Of a DNA stretch of 64,000 nucleotides, positions 28,028-37,433 are shown one piece after another. The stretch's first letter is position 1; the number at the start of each line of letters is the position of its first letter. Below the pieces are notes generated by a model that had not been told where the DNA came from, did no database searches, and worked only from the letters and a program-made list of their open reading frames with translations. This DNA comes from Deltaproteobacteria bacterium (GTDB lineage Bacteria; Myxococcota_A; UBA796; UBA2385). Position numbers and translations under genes: made by a program. Location: NCBI GenBank assembly GCA_018401435.1, contig JAGYJW010000001.1, positions 62,001-126,000 on the forward strand, given 5' to 3'.

Positions 28028-29322
28028 TCGTACCTCAGCCCTTCGACCGGATCGATGCGGGCGGCCATGGACGCCGGGTAGACCGTCGCCAGAAAGGAGA
28101 TGGCGATGGCCGAGACGGCGACCACCACGACGGTCTCGGGCACGACCACCACAGGCAGGGTGTCCAGGTAGTAGACGTCGGTGTCCAGCGGAAAGCGGTA
28201 GCGGTCCAGGCCCTCGCAGCCGATCAAGCCCAGCACCGTGCCCACCGCCGTGCCCACCAGGCCGATGATGAGGCCCTCCATCATGAAGACCGCCCGCACC
28301 TGGCCCGCGCTGGCGCCCATGGCCCGCATGATGGCGATCTCGCGGGCGCGGGTCACCACCACCAGGATCAGCGAGCCCACGATATTGAGGCTGGCCACCA
28401 ATACGATCAGGCCGAGAATAAGCCCCATGACGATCTTTTCGAGCTTGAGTGCCGAGAAGAGGCTGCGGTTGAGGTTCTGCCAATTGCGCACATAGAAGGG
28501 GTGGCCCAGGGCGGCTTCCACCGCGATGGAGACATCGGCCACATCGTCGGGATCGACGGCCCGGGCTTCGATACCGGTGGCGGCGTCGGCGATCTGCAAG
28601 AAGTCCTGGGCGTCGGCCAAGGTGACATAGGTCCACTTGGTGTCGTACTCGTACATGCCCGAGTAGAAGACCCCGGCCACCCGGAAGGCCTGCACGCGCG
28701 GCACGGGCACGCCCATGGGGCCGATGCCGCCGCCCACCGGGTTGATGACATGGACCTTGTCGCCGGGGTAGACCTTGATCTGTTCGGCCAGCTCTTCGCC
28801 CACGATGATGCCCGCCAGCTCTTCATTGTCGCCGTGGTCTTGGGCGACGCCGGCGGGCGGGCGGTGCAGCTGGGCCAGGGCGGCCCGGCGGCTGTCGAGG
28901 TCGGGCAGCAGCCCGTCCATGCCCACCTTGAGGTTGGCGGCGATGTCGGTCACCCGTGGGGTGCGCACCGGATCGATGCCCTTGAGCACGACCCCGGCCG
29001 TGCCCCACTCCGACCGGATCATGACCTCGGTGTAGACGAAGGGGGTGGCGGCCTCGATGCCCGGGGCGGCCTCGACCTTCTTCACCGCGTCGTCATGGCC
29101 CTCGAAGTGGCCGCCATATTGCAGCACCACGAGGTGGGCGTTGCTGCCGAGGATCTTGTCCCGCAGGTCCTCTTCGAAGCCCTCCATCACCGCCAGCACC
29201 ATCAACAGCGCCGTCACGCCCACCATTACGCCGATCATGGAGACCAACGTGATGGCGCTCACCCCCGCCGCTTTCTTGCGGGAGCGCAGGTGGCTGAGGG
29301 CGACCAGGAAGGCGAAGCGCAT
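28024..29322 (-). CDS. LolC/LolE-type lipoprotein-releasing ABC permease
   Basis: 432 residues from the ATG at 29322; a TTG four codons earlier is a possible alternative. One TM near the N-terminus ([20 protein letters not shown]) is followed by a ~220-residue periplasmic domain, then three TM segments with the FtsX-type core ([39 protein letters not shown]). This is the LolC/E topology. Only one permease is present, as in organisms with a LolF-like homodimer, so it is named generically. It is the first gene of the lol-bam-lpx cluster. Confidence 0.88.
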   Translation of the reverse strand: MRFAFLVALSHLRSRKKAAGVSAITLVSMIGVMVGVTALLMVLAVMEGFEEDLRDKILGSNAHLVVLQYGGHFEGHDDAVKKVEAAPGIEAATPFVYTEVMIRSEWGTAGVVLKGIDPVRTPRVTDIAANLKVGMDGLLPDLDSRRAALAQLHRPPAGVAQDHGDNEELAGIIVGEELAEQIKVYPGDKVHVINPVGGGIGPMGVPVPRVQAFRVAGVFYSGMYEYDTKWTYVTLADAQDFLQIADAATGIEARAVDPDDVADVSIAVEAALGHPFYVRNWQNLNRSLFSALKLEKIVMGLILGLIVLVASLNIVGSLILVVVTRAREIAIMRAMGASAGQVRAVFMMEGLIIGLVGTAVGTVLGLIGCEGLDRYRFPLDTDVYYLDTLPVVVVPETVVVVAVSAIAISFLATVYPASMAARIDPVEGLRYE

Positions 29323-29547
29323 GGAGGGCAGCAAGCACGGGAGGTCGGGTGGGCATTCCCCGACCAGCAGCGGGGCCAGGGTCTGGAGATCCGCGTGCGA
29401 CCGCAGTTCCAGCGCAGCGCAGACGGGGCTGTCGGCGCACGAACCGCGGGCATAACCAGTTGCCGGCCAAGGGGGTGGACCGCTGGAGGCCGGGGCCGGT
29501 GGTCCGGGCCGGCGACAGGGCGCTGCTCCCTATGAGATCATGGTGGG

Positions 29548-30321
29548 ATGCCCGACCCGACCCCGACCCCTGCCCTGCTGCAGGGCCCGGTCCTAGCCCG
29601 CCACCGCATCGGCCTCGCCTTGGCGGGGATCGTCCTGCTCTATGGCATCTATGGGGCGGTGGGCATCTCCACCGCCGAGAGCGGCCGGCCCCTGCACCAG
29701 CTGCGCACCGGGGTGGACGCCTGGGTGCCCTTCTCTCCGCCGGCGGTGCTGGCCTATCTGTGGCTCTTCCCGCAGGTGCTGGCCCCCCTCGCCGTGGTGG
29801 ACGACCGCCGCACCTTGCTGCGGGGCGCCCTGGCCTACCTCATGCTGGTGCTGGCGGGGCTGCCCTTCTGGCTGCTCTTTCCCGTCACCGTGCCGCGCCA
29901 ACCCACGCCGGTGGTGGACCTCTTCACCTGGGGGGTGGCGGTCACCCGCTGGATCGACCCCCCCACCAATTGCTTTCCGTCCATGCACGTGGCCGAAGGC
30001 TTCTTTGCCGCCTTCATCGTCTACCGCTGCGACAAGGCGGTGGGCCGCCTGGGGCTGGTGATGGCCGCCTTCATCTGGTGGAGCACCATGGCGCTGGGGC
30101 AGCACTGGTTCGTGGATGGCCTGGCGGGGCTGATCATCGCAATCGGTGCGGACGCCCTGGCCTTTCGGTGGAGGCCGCTGCCCGCAGACGCCTTGCGGGC
30201 GGGGCCGCGCCGCCGCCTGCCCTGGCTGCTGCTGCTCTATGCGGGGCTGGTGGCCCTGGCAGGCGCCCCCTGGTGGACCGGGGCGGTGGATGTGGGCAAA
30301 CTCGCCCGACCCCTGTGGTGA
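29548..30321 (+). CDS. PAP2-like inner-membrane phosphatase/phosphotransferase
   Basis: 257 residues, five or six TM segments. The C-terminal half carries the PAP2 motif 2 CFPSMHVAEGFFAA (about 142-155), with the catalytic His of the SMH triad, and motif 3 GQHWFVDGLAGL (about 185-196). Motif 1 is weak, as in the inositolphosphotransferase branch (PF14378). Substrates of this type include lipid phosphates and inositol-phosphate head groups. A 225-bp non-coding gap separates it from lolC/E; I see no other feature in that gap. It is convergent with the next gene (13 bp). Confidence 0.78.
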   Translation: MPDPTPTPALLQGPVLARHRIGLALAGIVLLYGIYGAVGISTAESGRPLHQLRTGVDAWVPFSPPAVLAYLWLFPQVLAPLAVVDDRRTLLRGALAYLMLVLAGLPFWLLFPVTVPRQPTPVVDLFTWGVAVTRWIDPPTNCFPSMHVAEGFFAAFIVYRCDKAVGRLGLVMAAFIWWSTMALGQHWFVDGLAGLIIAIGADALAFRWRPLPADALRAGPRRRLPWLLLLYAGLVALAGAPWWTGAVDVGKLARPLW

Positions 30322-30334
30322 TGCGGCAGGCCGC

Positions 30335-31408
30335 TCAGGCGATGCCCAGGTGCTCGGGGTGGCAGGACAGCTCGACCACCAGCCCGAAGAAGTCGTCGCT
30401 GGCCATGCTGCAGCGGCCGTCCTTGGACTCCACCTTGGTGGCCACATCGGGCATCCAGGGCAGGCTGGGGTCCAGCGGGTCGTCGTAGTGCACCCGTCCG
30501 GCCGCGTCGTCCACCTGCAGCACCCGCACCTTGTGGGGCAGGGCCAGCAAGGGGTGGATGCCTACCCGCCGCGAGATGGGCGTGTCGTCGCTCTTGGCTT
30601 CCAGGGTCACAAAGACCGGATCGCCCGCCGCGAGGCTCCTGCGGATGATGCCCGCGCCATCCCGGCGCAGGTTGGGCAAGAAGTCGGGATCGATGCCCAG
30701 GGCCACGAGGCGCTCGGCCACCCGCGCGTCATCGGTGCTCAGGCGCTCCCAGCGCTCTCCGGTCACGCCCTCCAGCAGGCGGTCGAACTCGTCCAGCCCC
30801 ATGCCCGAACCGGTGGATTCGCCGCCTGTGTCGACGTGGGAGTCCTGGTCGTTCTGGTAGTCCAGATCGGGATAGGCGTAGTCCATGGCGGCCACCTGGA
30901 AGAGGCGGCTGGCGGGGCTGCGGCCGGCCTCGGTGCGGCTCCACCGCAGGTGCTCCTCGTCGCGCTTGAGCAGGTCCCCATTGAGCAGCCGGGCCTCGCC
31001 GTCCAGGTCCATCAGCTCTGCCACAATACGCAGGTACTCGGCGGTCTTTCGTTCGGCGAGGTAGATCTCGACGCAGGTGACGGCGCAGGTGCCCTTGTGG
31101 CCCTGGTTGATGCGGCCGGGGTCCGCGGCGTTGCGCAGCATTGCACCCACCAGCCGACGGCGGCCGGGCTGCCGGGCCAGGCCCGCCGGCATGGGGCAAT
31201 CCAAGGCGTGGCGCAAGGCGCTGCCCAGGCTGTGATCCCAGCCCGCGGGCTCGTCAAAGCGGGGGAGGAGCCGGGAGAGGGCGTTGAGGCTGGCCGCCTG
31301 GAAGGCCGCGTCGTCCTCGCCCGGCGCGTAGGGGTAGGTCCCAGGGTCCTGCTGCTGTAAGAGGGCAGTGAGATCCCGCCGCAGCAGGTCGGCATCGAGG
31401 GCGGGCAT
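30335..31408 (-). CDS. Unknown protein with papain-fold-like Gln-Cys-His-Asp motif pattern
   Basis: 357 residues, no signal peptide or TM. I do not recognise a named family. The segment NQGHKGTCAVTC (101-112) places a Gln six residues before a Cys at the start of a helix, as in papain-like (C1/C39-type) enzymes. LPHKVRVLQVDDAAGRVHYDD (about 290-310) then gives His-strand-turn-strand-Asp-Pro, the order expected for the catalytic His and third residue. Candidate residues: Q102, C108, H292, D309 or D310. The middle (about 180-215) is acidic and Gly/Ser-rich. It is divergent from the FHA regulator over 128 bp holding back-to-back -10-like boxes. A cysteine peptidase or inactive relative is an inference. 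Confidence 0.6.
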   Translation of the reverse strand: MPALDADLLRRDLTALLQQQDPGTYPYAPGEDDAAFQAASLNALSRLLPRFDEPAGWDHSLGSALRHALDCPMPAGLARQPGRRRLVGAMLRNAADPGRINQGHKGTCAVTCVEIYLAERKTAEYLRIVAELMDLDGEARLLNGDLLKRDEEHLRWSRTEAGRSPASRLFQVAAMDYAYPDLDYQNDQDSHVDTGGESTGSGMGLDEFDRLLEGVTGERWERLSTDDARVAERLVALGIDPDFLPNLRRDGAGIIRRSLAAGDPVFVTLEAKSDDTPISRRVGIHPLLALPHKVRVLQVDDAAGRVHYDDPLDPSLPWMPDVATKVESKDGRCSMASDDFFGLVVELSCHPEHLGIA

Positions 31409-31471
31409 GGCGTCTTCCGGTGCGGGTGGGGTGCAGCGACCCACCTGGCCGCCGCGGCGCGGGCGGGTCGA

Positions 31472-31502
31472 AGTCTAACCCCTGCCCCCACCGCGTTAGC
31501 CT
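31472..31502. promoter_or_regulatory. Divergent pair of -10-like boxes between the papain-like gene and the FHA regulator
   Basis: TAGACT on the minus strand (31472-31477) and TAGCCT on the plus strand (31497-31502) stand back to back. They also form an inverted repeat CTAAC-N13-GTTAG. They lie 64 bp from the minus-strand start and 35 bp from the plus-strand start. Either two divergent promoters or an operator shared by both genes would fit. Confidence 0.4.
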
Positions 31503-31536
31503 CAGCGGGGTCACCTTCTGGCCCGAAGAGGCGACC

Positions 31537-32439
31537 ATGCTGGCTTGTGCGCGCATCGCTACGCCCGACGGGCGCCTGCACGAGCTGGTGCACGGCGACA
31601 TCATCGGGCGCCTGCACAGCGCCGCCCTCGCGCTGGACGATGGGCGCGTCAGCGAGGCCCACGCGATGATCAGCCTGCGCGAAGGCGAGCTTCGGTTGAT
31701 CTCGCTGCGGGGCGCCTTTGCCATCGATGGGCGTCCCGAGACCGAGGTGGCCCTCGAGGCCGGCCTGGAGATCCAGCTCACCCGGGGCCTGGTGCTGCGG
31801 GTGGTGGAGGTGGTGCTACCCGACGAGATCCTGGGCATCGAGGGCCCCGGTCTGCCCCGCCAGGCCCTGCCGGGGGTCTGCTCGTTGATCCTCGACCCCC
31901 AGCCCCACCTGCGCCGTGGCTGGCACGAAGGCGCGCGCTGGCATGCCTGGTGCAATGGCGAGGGTTGGTCCTACCGGCTGGAGAGCAGCCCCAGCCCCTT
32001 GCCCCTGTCGGCGGGCATGGCCTGGACCCTGGACGGGGTGGAGATCCGTGCCGTGGGCATCCCCTTGGACGCGGCCGGCCAGGCCCCCACGCGGCAATTC
32101 GGCGGGGTGGACGCCCCCCTCACCCTGGTCGCCAATTTCGACAGCGTGCACCTGCTGCAAGAGGGGCGTCCCGTGCTCACCCTGTCGGGGGTGCAGGCGC
32201 GGCTGGTGTCCGAGCTGGTCGCCCTGGGCGGACCGGTGGCCTGGACCCTGCTGGTGGAGCAGCTCTGGCCCCGCCAGGGCGATGCCGCCGCCTTGCGGGC
32301 CCGCTTTGACGTGAACCTCAGCCGGCTGCGCCGGAAGCTGCGGGCCGCGCGCATCCGGACGGATCTGGTGAGCCTGGACGGTTCGGGGGTGGTCGAGCTG
32401 CTGCTCTACCCCCACGATCGGGTCGAGGACCGGACCTGA
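31537..32439 (+). CDS. FHA domain / OmpR-type winged-helix transcriptional regulator
   Basis: 300 residues. An N-terminal FHA-like domain (about 1-95) shows the GR...S..H signature (G24-R25, S39, H42) used to read phosphothreonine. The C-terminal ~90 residues form a winged helix of the OmpR/SARP kind (VSELVALGGPVAWTLLVEQL, RARFDVNLSRLRRKLRAA). There is no receiver domain, so it should be controlled by Ser/Thr rather than Asp phosphorylation. The next gene, a Ser/Thr kinase, starts immediately after its stop (TGA-ATG), suggesting the kinase acts on or through this regulator. The start choice is supported by a TAGCCT box 35 bp upstream. Confidence 0.8.
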   Translation: MLACARIATPDGRLHELVHGDIIGRLHSAALALDDGRVSEAHAMISLREGELRLISLRGAFAIDGRPETEVALEAGLEIQLTRGLVLRVVEVVLPDEILGIEGPGLPRQALPGVCSLILDPQPHLRRGWHEGARWHAWCNGEGWSYRLESSPSPLPLSAGMAWTLDGVEIRAVGIPLDAAGQAPTRQFGGVDAPLTLVANFDSVHLLQEGRPVLTLSGVQARLVSELVALGGPVAWTLLVEQLWPRQGDAAALRARFDVNLSRLRRKLRAARIRTDLVSLDGSGVVELLLYPHDRVEDRT

Positions 32440-35400
32440 ATGACGAGAGCGGGCGAGGGGCCGATCATCCGGCCGCTCAGCGGGGCGCCGCTGGACCTGG
32501 GCCCCGCCGCGCCACCCGCGCCGGGGGGCGCGCCCACCTTCGATCTGCCCGAGGGCCTGCGCTACCACCAGGGGGGCACCCTGGGCCGGGGCGGCATGGG
32601 CGAGATCCGGGTGGCCCGGGATCTGCGGCTGGACCGCGAGCTGGCCCTCAAGTGCAGCCGGCGCAGCGACCCCATCGCCGAGGCACGCCTGGCGCGGGAG
32701 GCCCGCCTGACCGCCGGCCTCATCCACCCCAATATCGTGCCCATCTACGACGCCACGCGCCTGCCCGACGGCCGGCCCGGCTACACCATGCCGGTGGTGA
32801 CCGGGCAGACGCTGGGCGAGGCCCTGGGCCGGGCGCGGGATCTGGCGGACCGGCTGCGCCTGATGCGTCACTTCATCGACGCCTGCGGGGCGGTGGCCTT
32901 CGCCCACAGCAAGGGGGTCCTGCACCGCGATCTGAAGCCCGACAACATCCTCATCGGCAGCTTCGGCGAGACGCTGGTGGTGGACTGGGGTCTGGCCTGC
33001 AACCTGGACGAGGGGGCGCAGGGCGGCGCCCGCTTGGGCACCCCGGGCTACAGCAGCCCCGAACAGCAAGCGGGCGGGCCGGTGGACCCCCGCTCCGATG
33101 TCTGGAGCCTGGGCGCCATCTTGATGGAGCTGCTCTGCCCGGGAGACGCGCCGCCCGACGATGCGCCGCCTCCAGAATTGGTCGCCGTCGGCCGCAAGGC
33201 GCGCGCGGACCGCCCCTCGGACCGCTACCCCGACGCCCACAGCCTGGGCACCGAGGTGGAGGCCTGGTTCGAAGGTCGCCGGGTGGCCGCCTACCACTAC
33301 ACCTCGCGAGACCTGCTGCGCCGGCTCTGGCAGAGCTGGCGTTCTCCGCTGCTGGTGGGCATGGCGGGCGCCCTGGCCCTGCTGCTGACGGTCGCGGTCG
33401 GGGTGCTGCGTATCTCAGAGGAGCGTTACGTCGCCCTGGAGGCCCAGGACCGGGCGATTGAGGCCCAGAAGCTGGCGGAGTCCAGCCTGGCCACCGCCCT
33501 GGTGGCCCAGGCCCTGCAGGCGGCCAACTCCAACGATCGGGCCGAGGCAGAGGTGCTGGCCAGCCACGCCTTGGGCCTGCGTGAGAATCCACTCGCACGG
33601 GGGGTTCTGGCGCGTTTCGCCGGCCGGCCCCGGCCCCAGCTCCTGTCCCGCCGACCCCTGCCCGCCGGCTGTCAGCGGGTGAGCCTCAGCGCGCAGGGCG
33701 GCCACCTGCTCTGCGACCGCGACGATCGCAGCGTCCTGCTGGACGCCGGGGATCCCAGGGTGGTCCTGGGCAGCGTCACCCTGGCGCACCAGTGGGCCCA
33801 GCTGCAAGGCGAGGGGGTGGGCTTGGTCCTTCACCTGAGCGCGGGCGGCGCCGCAGCCTGGACTCCGGGTGGGGAGGTGCGGGCCCTCGACCTCCAGGAC
33901 CCGACGAAGGCCCTCTCTGCCAGCGCCGACCCCCTACGCGTCAGCGTGCAATCCGCTGGGGCGCGCGCTGCCCTCTATGACGCCGTCGGCGGCCGCCAGG
34001 GACTCTGGCCCGCCTGCGCCGGGGCCCTGGCCGCGGCGGTCGCAGCCGACGGCCAGGGGCGCCTGGTTGCGGCCTGCACGGATGGGCGCATCGAGGTGGG
34101 TGATGTGCGCGATCCCTCTGGGCTCAAGGTCGTCGCTCGGCTCGATCCCACCGACCACACGCCCATGCACATCGCCTTCGTGCAACCCGAGAGCCGATCG
34201 GTGGTGGTGGGCAGCGCGGCCGGACGGGTGAGCCTGGTGGCCTTGGATGGTTCGGGGCTCCAGTCCCAGCTCCAGCTCTCCTCGGAGGGGATCGAGCGGC
34301 TCAGCGCCTGGGGCGACCGCCTCGCGGTGGCCACCCACGGCGGCGAGGTCATCGCTGCGGAGTGGAGCACCGGTCAGCACAGCCTCTACCTGCGGGACTT
34401 GCGGGCCGCGGTGTCCTGGCTGGATCAGGGCCGCCGCCTTCGGGTGGCCAGCCTGGACCGGGTGGACGACTGGGCCCTGCCCCCAGCCGAGCGCCCCCAT
34501 CGCCTGCCCGGCGAGTCCGGCATCGCGTCGGTGGCGGTCTCCCCCGATGGCGGCCGGGTCGCGTCGGGCCATGGCAGCGGGGCCGTGCTGATCTGGGATC
34601 TGCGGAGCGGGAAGCTCCTGCAGGAGCTGGCCTGGCAGGAGCAGGTGACCAAGGACCTGGCCTGGACCCCCGACGGCGCCCTGCTGGCTGCGGCCACGGC
34701 GGGCAAGACCGGCCTGGCCCGCTTCGACACCCGGACCTGGCAGGCGCTGCCCAGCTGGACCCCCGATGGCTTCCGGCGGGTGGTGGCGGTCGCCTCGGGA
34801 GAGCTGTGGGCCATCCCCTATGGCGACGGGCTCTGGCGCATGGATCCCAGCGCCGAAGGCGGGCGGGAGTCCTTCCTGAATGAAGGCGTGATGCTCGATC
34901 TCGAAGTGAACGGCGACGGGTCCGCCATGGCGGTGCGCGCCACCGATGGCGGGGTCTACCGGGTGCAGCCCGGGCGCCCTCCGCGCATCACCCGGGTGCA
35001 CAGCGACCTGTCCACCCAGGCTGTCGCCCCCATTGGCCGGGACACCCTGGTGGCCGACGGCAGCGGCCTGCACCGCTTCGATCCCACGGGGGGCAAGCGC
35101 AGCGTCTCCTTGGCCGGCGCCGTGGTCACCGACCTCACGGCCTCCCCCGATGGGCGCTGGGTGGCGGCGGGCTTCCTGGATGGCCGCACGGCGGTCTACC
35201 GCGGTGATCTCAGCGGTCCCGTCGCGATCCTGGACGGGCACGCCGCGCGGGTGGCCGCGGTGGCCTTCGATGCCACCAGCGACTGGCTCTACACCGGCAG
35301 CTGGGATGGCGCGGTGCGCAGCTGGTCCATGGAGCCCCTGGGGCGGTCCGCTGCGCGGCTTCGGTCCGAGGTGGAGGCGGCCTGGGGCCTGGGGGTCGAC

Positions 35401-35445
35401 GACGCCCTGGCGCGACCCATCGCGGGCTCAGCCCCGGGGGGATGA
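32440..35445 (+). CDS. Transmembrane Ser/Thr kinase with C-terminal WD40-type beta-propeller
   Basis: 1001 residues. Kinase domain about 40-280: glycine loop LGRGGMGEIRVA (48-59), Lys71, HRDLKPDN (162-169), DWG in place of DFG (182-184), and YSSPEQ (204-209). A TM segment (304-323) and a short coiled coil (about 325-365) lead to a ~630-residue extracytoplasmic or sensor part built of WD40-like blades, clearest at VAVSPDGGRVASGHG, LIWDLRSGKLLQEL and YTGSWDGAVRSW. D-to-W at DFG+1 is common in this bacterial subgroup and the Asp is kept. Directly follows the FHA regulator with no gap; overlaps the convergent YfhO-like gene by 18 bp. Confidence 0.88.
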   Translation: MTRAGEGPIIRPLSGAPLDLGPAAPPAPGGAPTFDLPEGLRYHQGGTLGRGGMGEIRVARDLRLDRELALKCSRRSDPIAEARLAREARLTAGLIHPNIVPIYDATRLPDGRPGYTMPVVTGQTLGEALGRARDLADRLRLMRHFIDACGAVAFAHSKGVLHRDLKPDNILIGSFGETLVVDWGLACNLDEGAQGGARLGTPGYSSPEQQAGGPVDPRSDVWSLGAILMELLCPGDAPPDDAPPPELVAVGRKARADRPSDRYPDAHSLGTEVEAWFEGRRVAAYHYTSRDLLRRLWQSWRSPLLVGMAGALALLLTVAVGVLRISEERYVALEAQDRAIEAQKLAESSLATALVAQALQAANSNDRAEAEVLASHALGLRENPLARGVLARFAGRPRPQLLSRRPLPAGCQRVSLSAQGGHLLCDRDDRSVLLDAGDPRVVLGSVTLAHQWAQLQGEGVGLVLHLSAGGAAAWTPGGEVRALDLQDPTKALSASADPLRVSVQSAGARAALYDAVGGRQGLWPACAGALAAAVAADGQGRLVAACTDGRIEVGDVRDPSGLKVVARLDPTDHTPMHIAFVQPESRSVVVGSAAGRVSLVALDGSGLQSQLQLSSEGIERLSAWGDRLAVATHGGEVIAAEWSTGQHSLYLRDLRAAVSWLDQGRRLRVASLDRVDDWALPPAERPHRLPGESGIASVAVSPDGGRVASGHGSGAVLIWDLRSGKLLQELAWQEQVTKDLAWTPDGALLAAATAGKTGLARFDTRTWQALPSWTPDGFRRVVAVASGELWAIPYGDGLWRMDPSAEGGRESFLNEGVMLDLEVNGDGSAMAVRATDGGVYRVQPGRPPRITRVHSDLSTQAVAPIGRDTLVADGSGLHRFDPTGGKRSVSLAGAVVTDLTASPDGRWVAAGFLDGRTAVYRGDLSGPVAILDGHAARVAAVAFDATSDWLYTGSWDGAVRSWSMEPLGRSAARLRSEVEAAWGLGVDDALARPIAGSAPGG

Positions 35446-37433
35446 AGCGGGGCGCCGCCGCCACAGTCGGAGGCCCAGCAGGCCCAGCAGGCCCACCACG
35501 CCGAGGCGCTGCCCCCAGATCCAGCCATCGGGGCGATAACGCAGGCGCAGCCGCCGGTCTCCGGGCTGGACCGCGACCCCCATCAGCAAGCCCCCCACCC
35601 GCAGCAAGGGTCGGGGCTCTCCCGCCACATCCGCCCGCCAACCCAGGCTCCAGGACTCGTTGAAGACGGCCACCCCGCGCGCATTCTCTGGAATATCAAT
35701 GAGGACGAGCCCAGGGCCGTCCATCTCGGCGTGCAACGCTTGTGCCGGCAGCCGCGAGGGCGCGACGGGTGGCGCCAGGTCCTCCACCGGGGGGCGCTGC
35801 CAGGCCTCCGGGTCCGCCCGCACCTGGGCCAGGGCCTCCTGGGCGTCCTTCGCAGGGCGCGCGCTTGGGGCCAGCCAGGCCCGGGGGGCGGGATCCGGCA
35901 CCCGCCAGGCGCGCAGGGGGGCGTCCTGGAGCGGGATCTCGTCCAGATTCAGCGCCCGGTCGGGCAAGGTCAACAGCAGGCCCACCCCGGTCAGGCGCAG
36001 CAGGCCCAGGGGCGGCGGGTCGGTCACCGGGTACCAGGGGCCCTGGGGCCGCGGCTCCAAGGCCCGCAGCAGCAGCCGGGTCTGCTGGGACACGGGCAGA
36101 TCGTAGCCCCGCAGATCCCGCAGGCCGGCCAGGGCCCCCGTATTGGGCTGCAGCGCCCAGGACAGGCCGAGCACCCGGTCGCAGCCCGCGGCATCGTCGC
36201 AGCCGGCCGCCTGCCGCAGATCCGCCACCCAAGGCGCCAGGGGCGGATCATGGGCCTGGGCGGGCAGGCTGTGCTGGTCCGAGCGTCGGGCGTGTTGGCC
36301 GCTGAGCAACACCCCGCAGGCCAACAGGGGGCCCCATGCCCGGCCGCGGTCCGTCGCCAGGCGGCTGGCTTGCAGGCCGGCAGCCAGGGCCAGCAGCAGC
36401 CCCGCCTCGCTGCCCAGGCGTCCGTGGTTGAAGGGGCCGGGCAGGGGCAGCAGGCTGAGGATCAGCGCCCCCAGCCACAGCAGGGGCAGCCAGCGATCCC
36501 GCCGGGACCCCAGCGCCAGCCCTGCCAGGGCCAGGCAGACCAGCCCAGGGTGCAGTTGGCCATCCGCCCAGGCCCCCGGGCCTTCATAGCCAGCGCGCGC
36601 CGGGTGACCCAGCCAGCCCGGCCACAGCAGATCAAGCAGCTGGCGCGGATCCAGCGGCAGGGTGACCCGCGCTTGGGCCGTGCTCGACCCCGCAGCCAGC
36701 TCGGCCAGGGGCAGCAGCAGCGGGGCCGCAAGGAGCAGCCCGATCAGGATGCCCAGCAGCGATCCGGGCTGGCGCGCCCGAAGACCCGCCCAGACCGTGG
36801 CCAGGGCCAGCCCGTGCACCAGCGTGCCGGGGTGTCCGCCCCCGCCATGCCCGCGACCGCCAGGGCCAGGGCCGCCGGCATGCGGCGCTCCAAGGCCAGC
36901 AGCACCCAGGGCAGCCAGCAGGCGGTGGCCGCGTGCGGGTGAAGCCAGCCACACACCGGGTAGGGGGCCAGCATGGCGGCGACCCCGGCGGTGGCCGCCC
37001 CCCAGGGACCGGCCCCCAGGGTCGCGCAGAGCAGGGCGGCCCCCAGGCCCGTCCAGATGAGAATGAAGGCAACGCCTGCATCCTGGGCCAGGTCTTCGGG
37101 TAGGAGCAGCCGCAGCCAGGTGACCGGCGACCCGGGCATGCTCTGCCCATCGGCCAGCAGCGGCGCCCCCAAGAAGAGGTCGGGGTTCCACAGCGGCGCC
37201 CGTCCGGCAGAGAGCGCCGCCACCGTGCGGCGTTGCAGGGCCTTGAACTGCAGCGCCGGGTCGCTGAGCTGGGGGTGGGCCACCTGGCCCCCGCCGCTGG
37301 CATCCTGGAAGAGCGCGTGCACCGACAGGTGGTCGTCGGCGCTCACCACCCGCGGGCCGGGCAGCGCCCCGGGAAAGAGCAGGGGCAGCACCAGCAACAG
37401 CAGGGCCAGGGGCAGCCAGGCAGGCTTGCTCAG
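35428..37433 (-). pseudogene. YfhO-like polytopic membrane protein, frameshifted and abutting an IS end
   Basis: Two frames join into one YfhO-type (PF09586) protein of about 665 residues. The N-terminal part (37433 to about 36840) begins with a TM (LPLALLLLVLPLLFPGALPG) and has APLWNPDLFLGAPLLADGQ, the usual GxxPxWNP-type segment. A one-base shift in a C/G run at about 36835-36849 then leads to GHPGTLVHGLALA and the rest, with about ten more TM segments and a final periplasmic domain. YfhO proteins add sugars to wall polymers in Firmicutes; here the role is unknown. The 5' end coincides with the ISAs1-like element boundary. The only well-placed start is CTG at 37433 behind GGAGGG. Confidence 0.7.
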
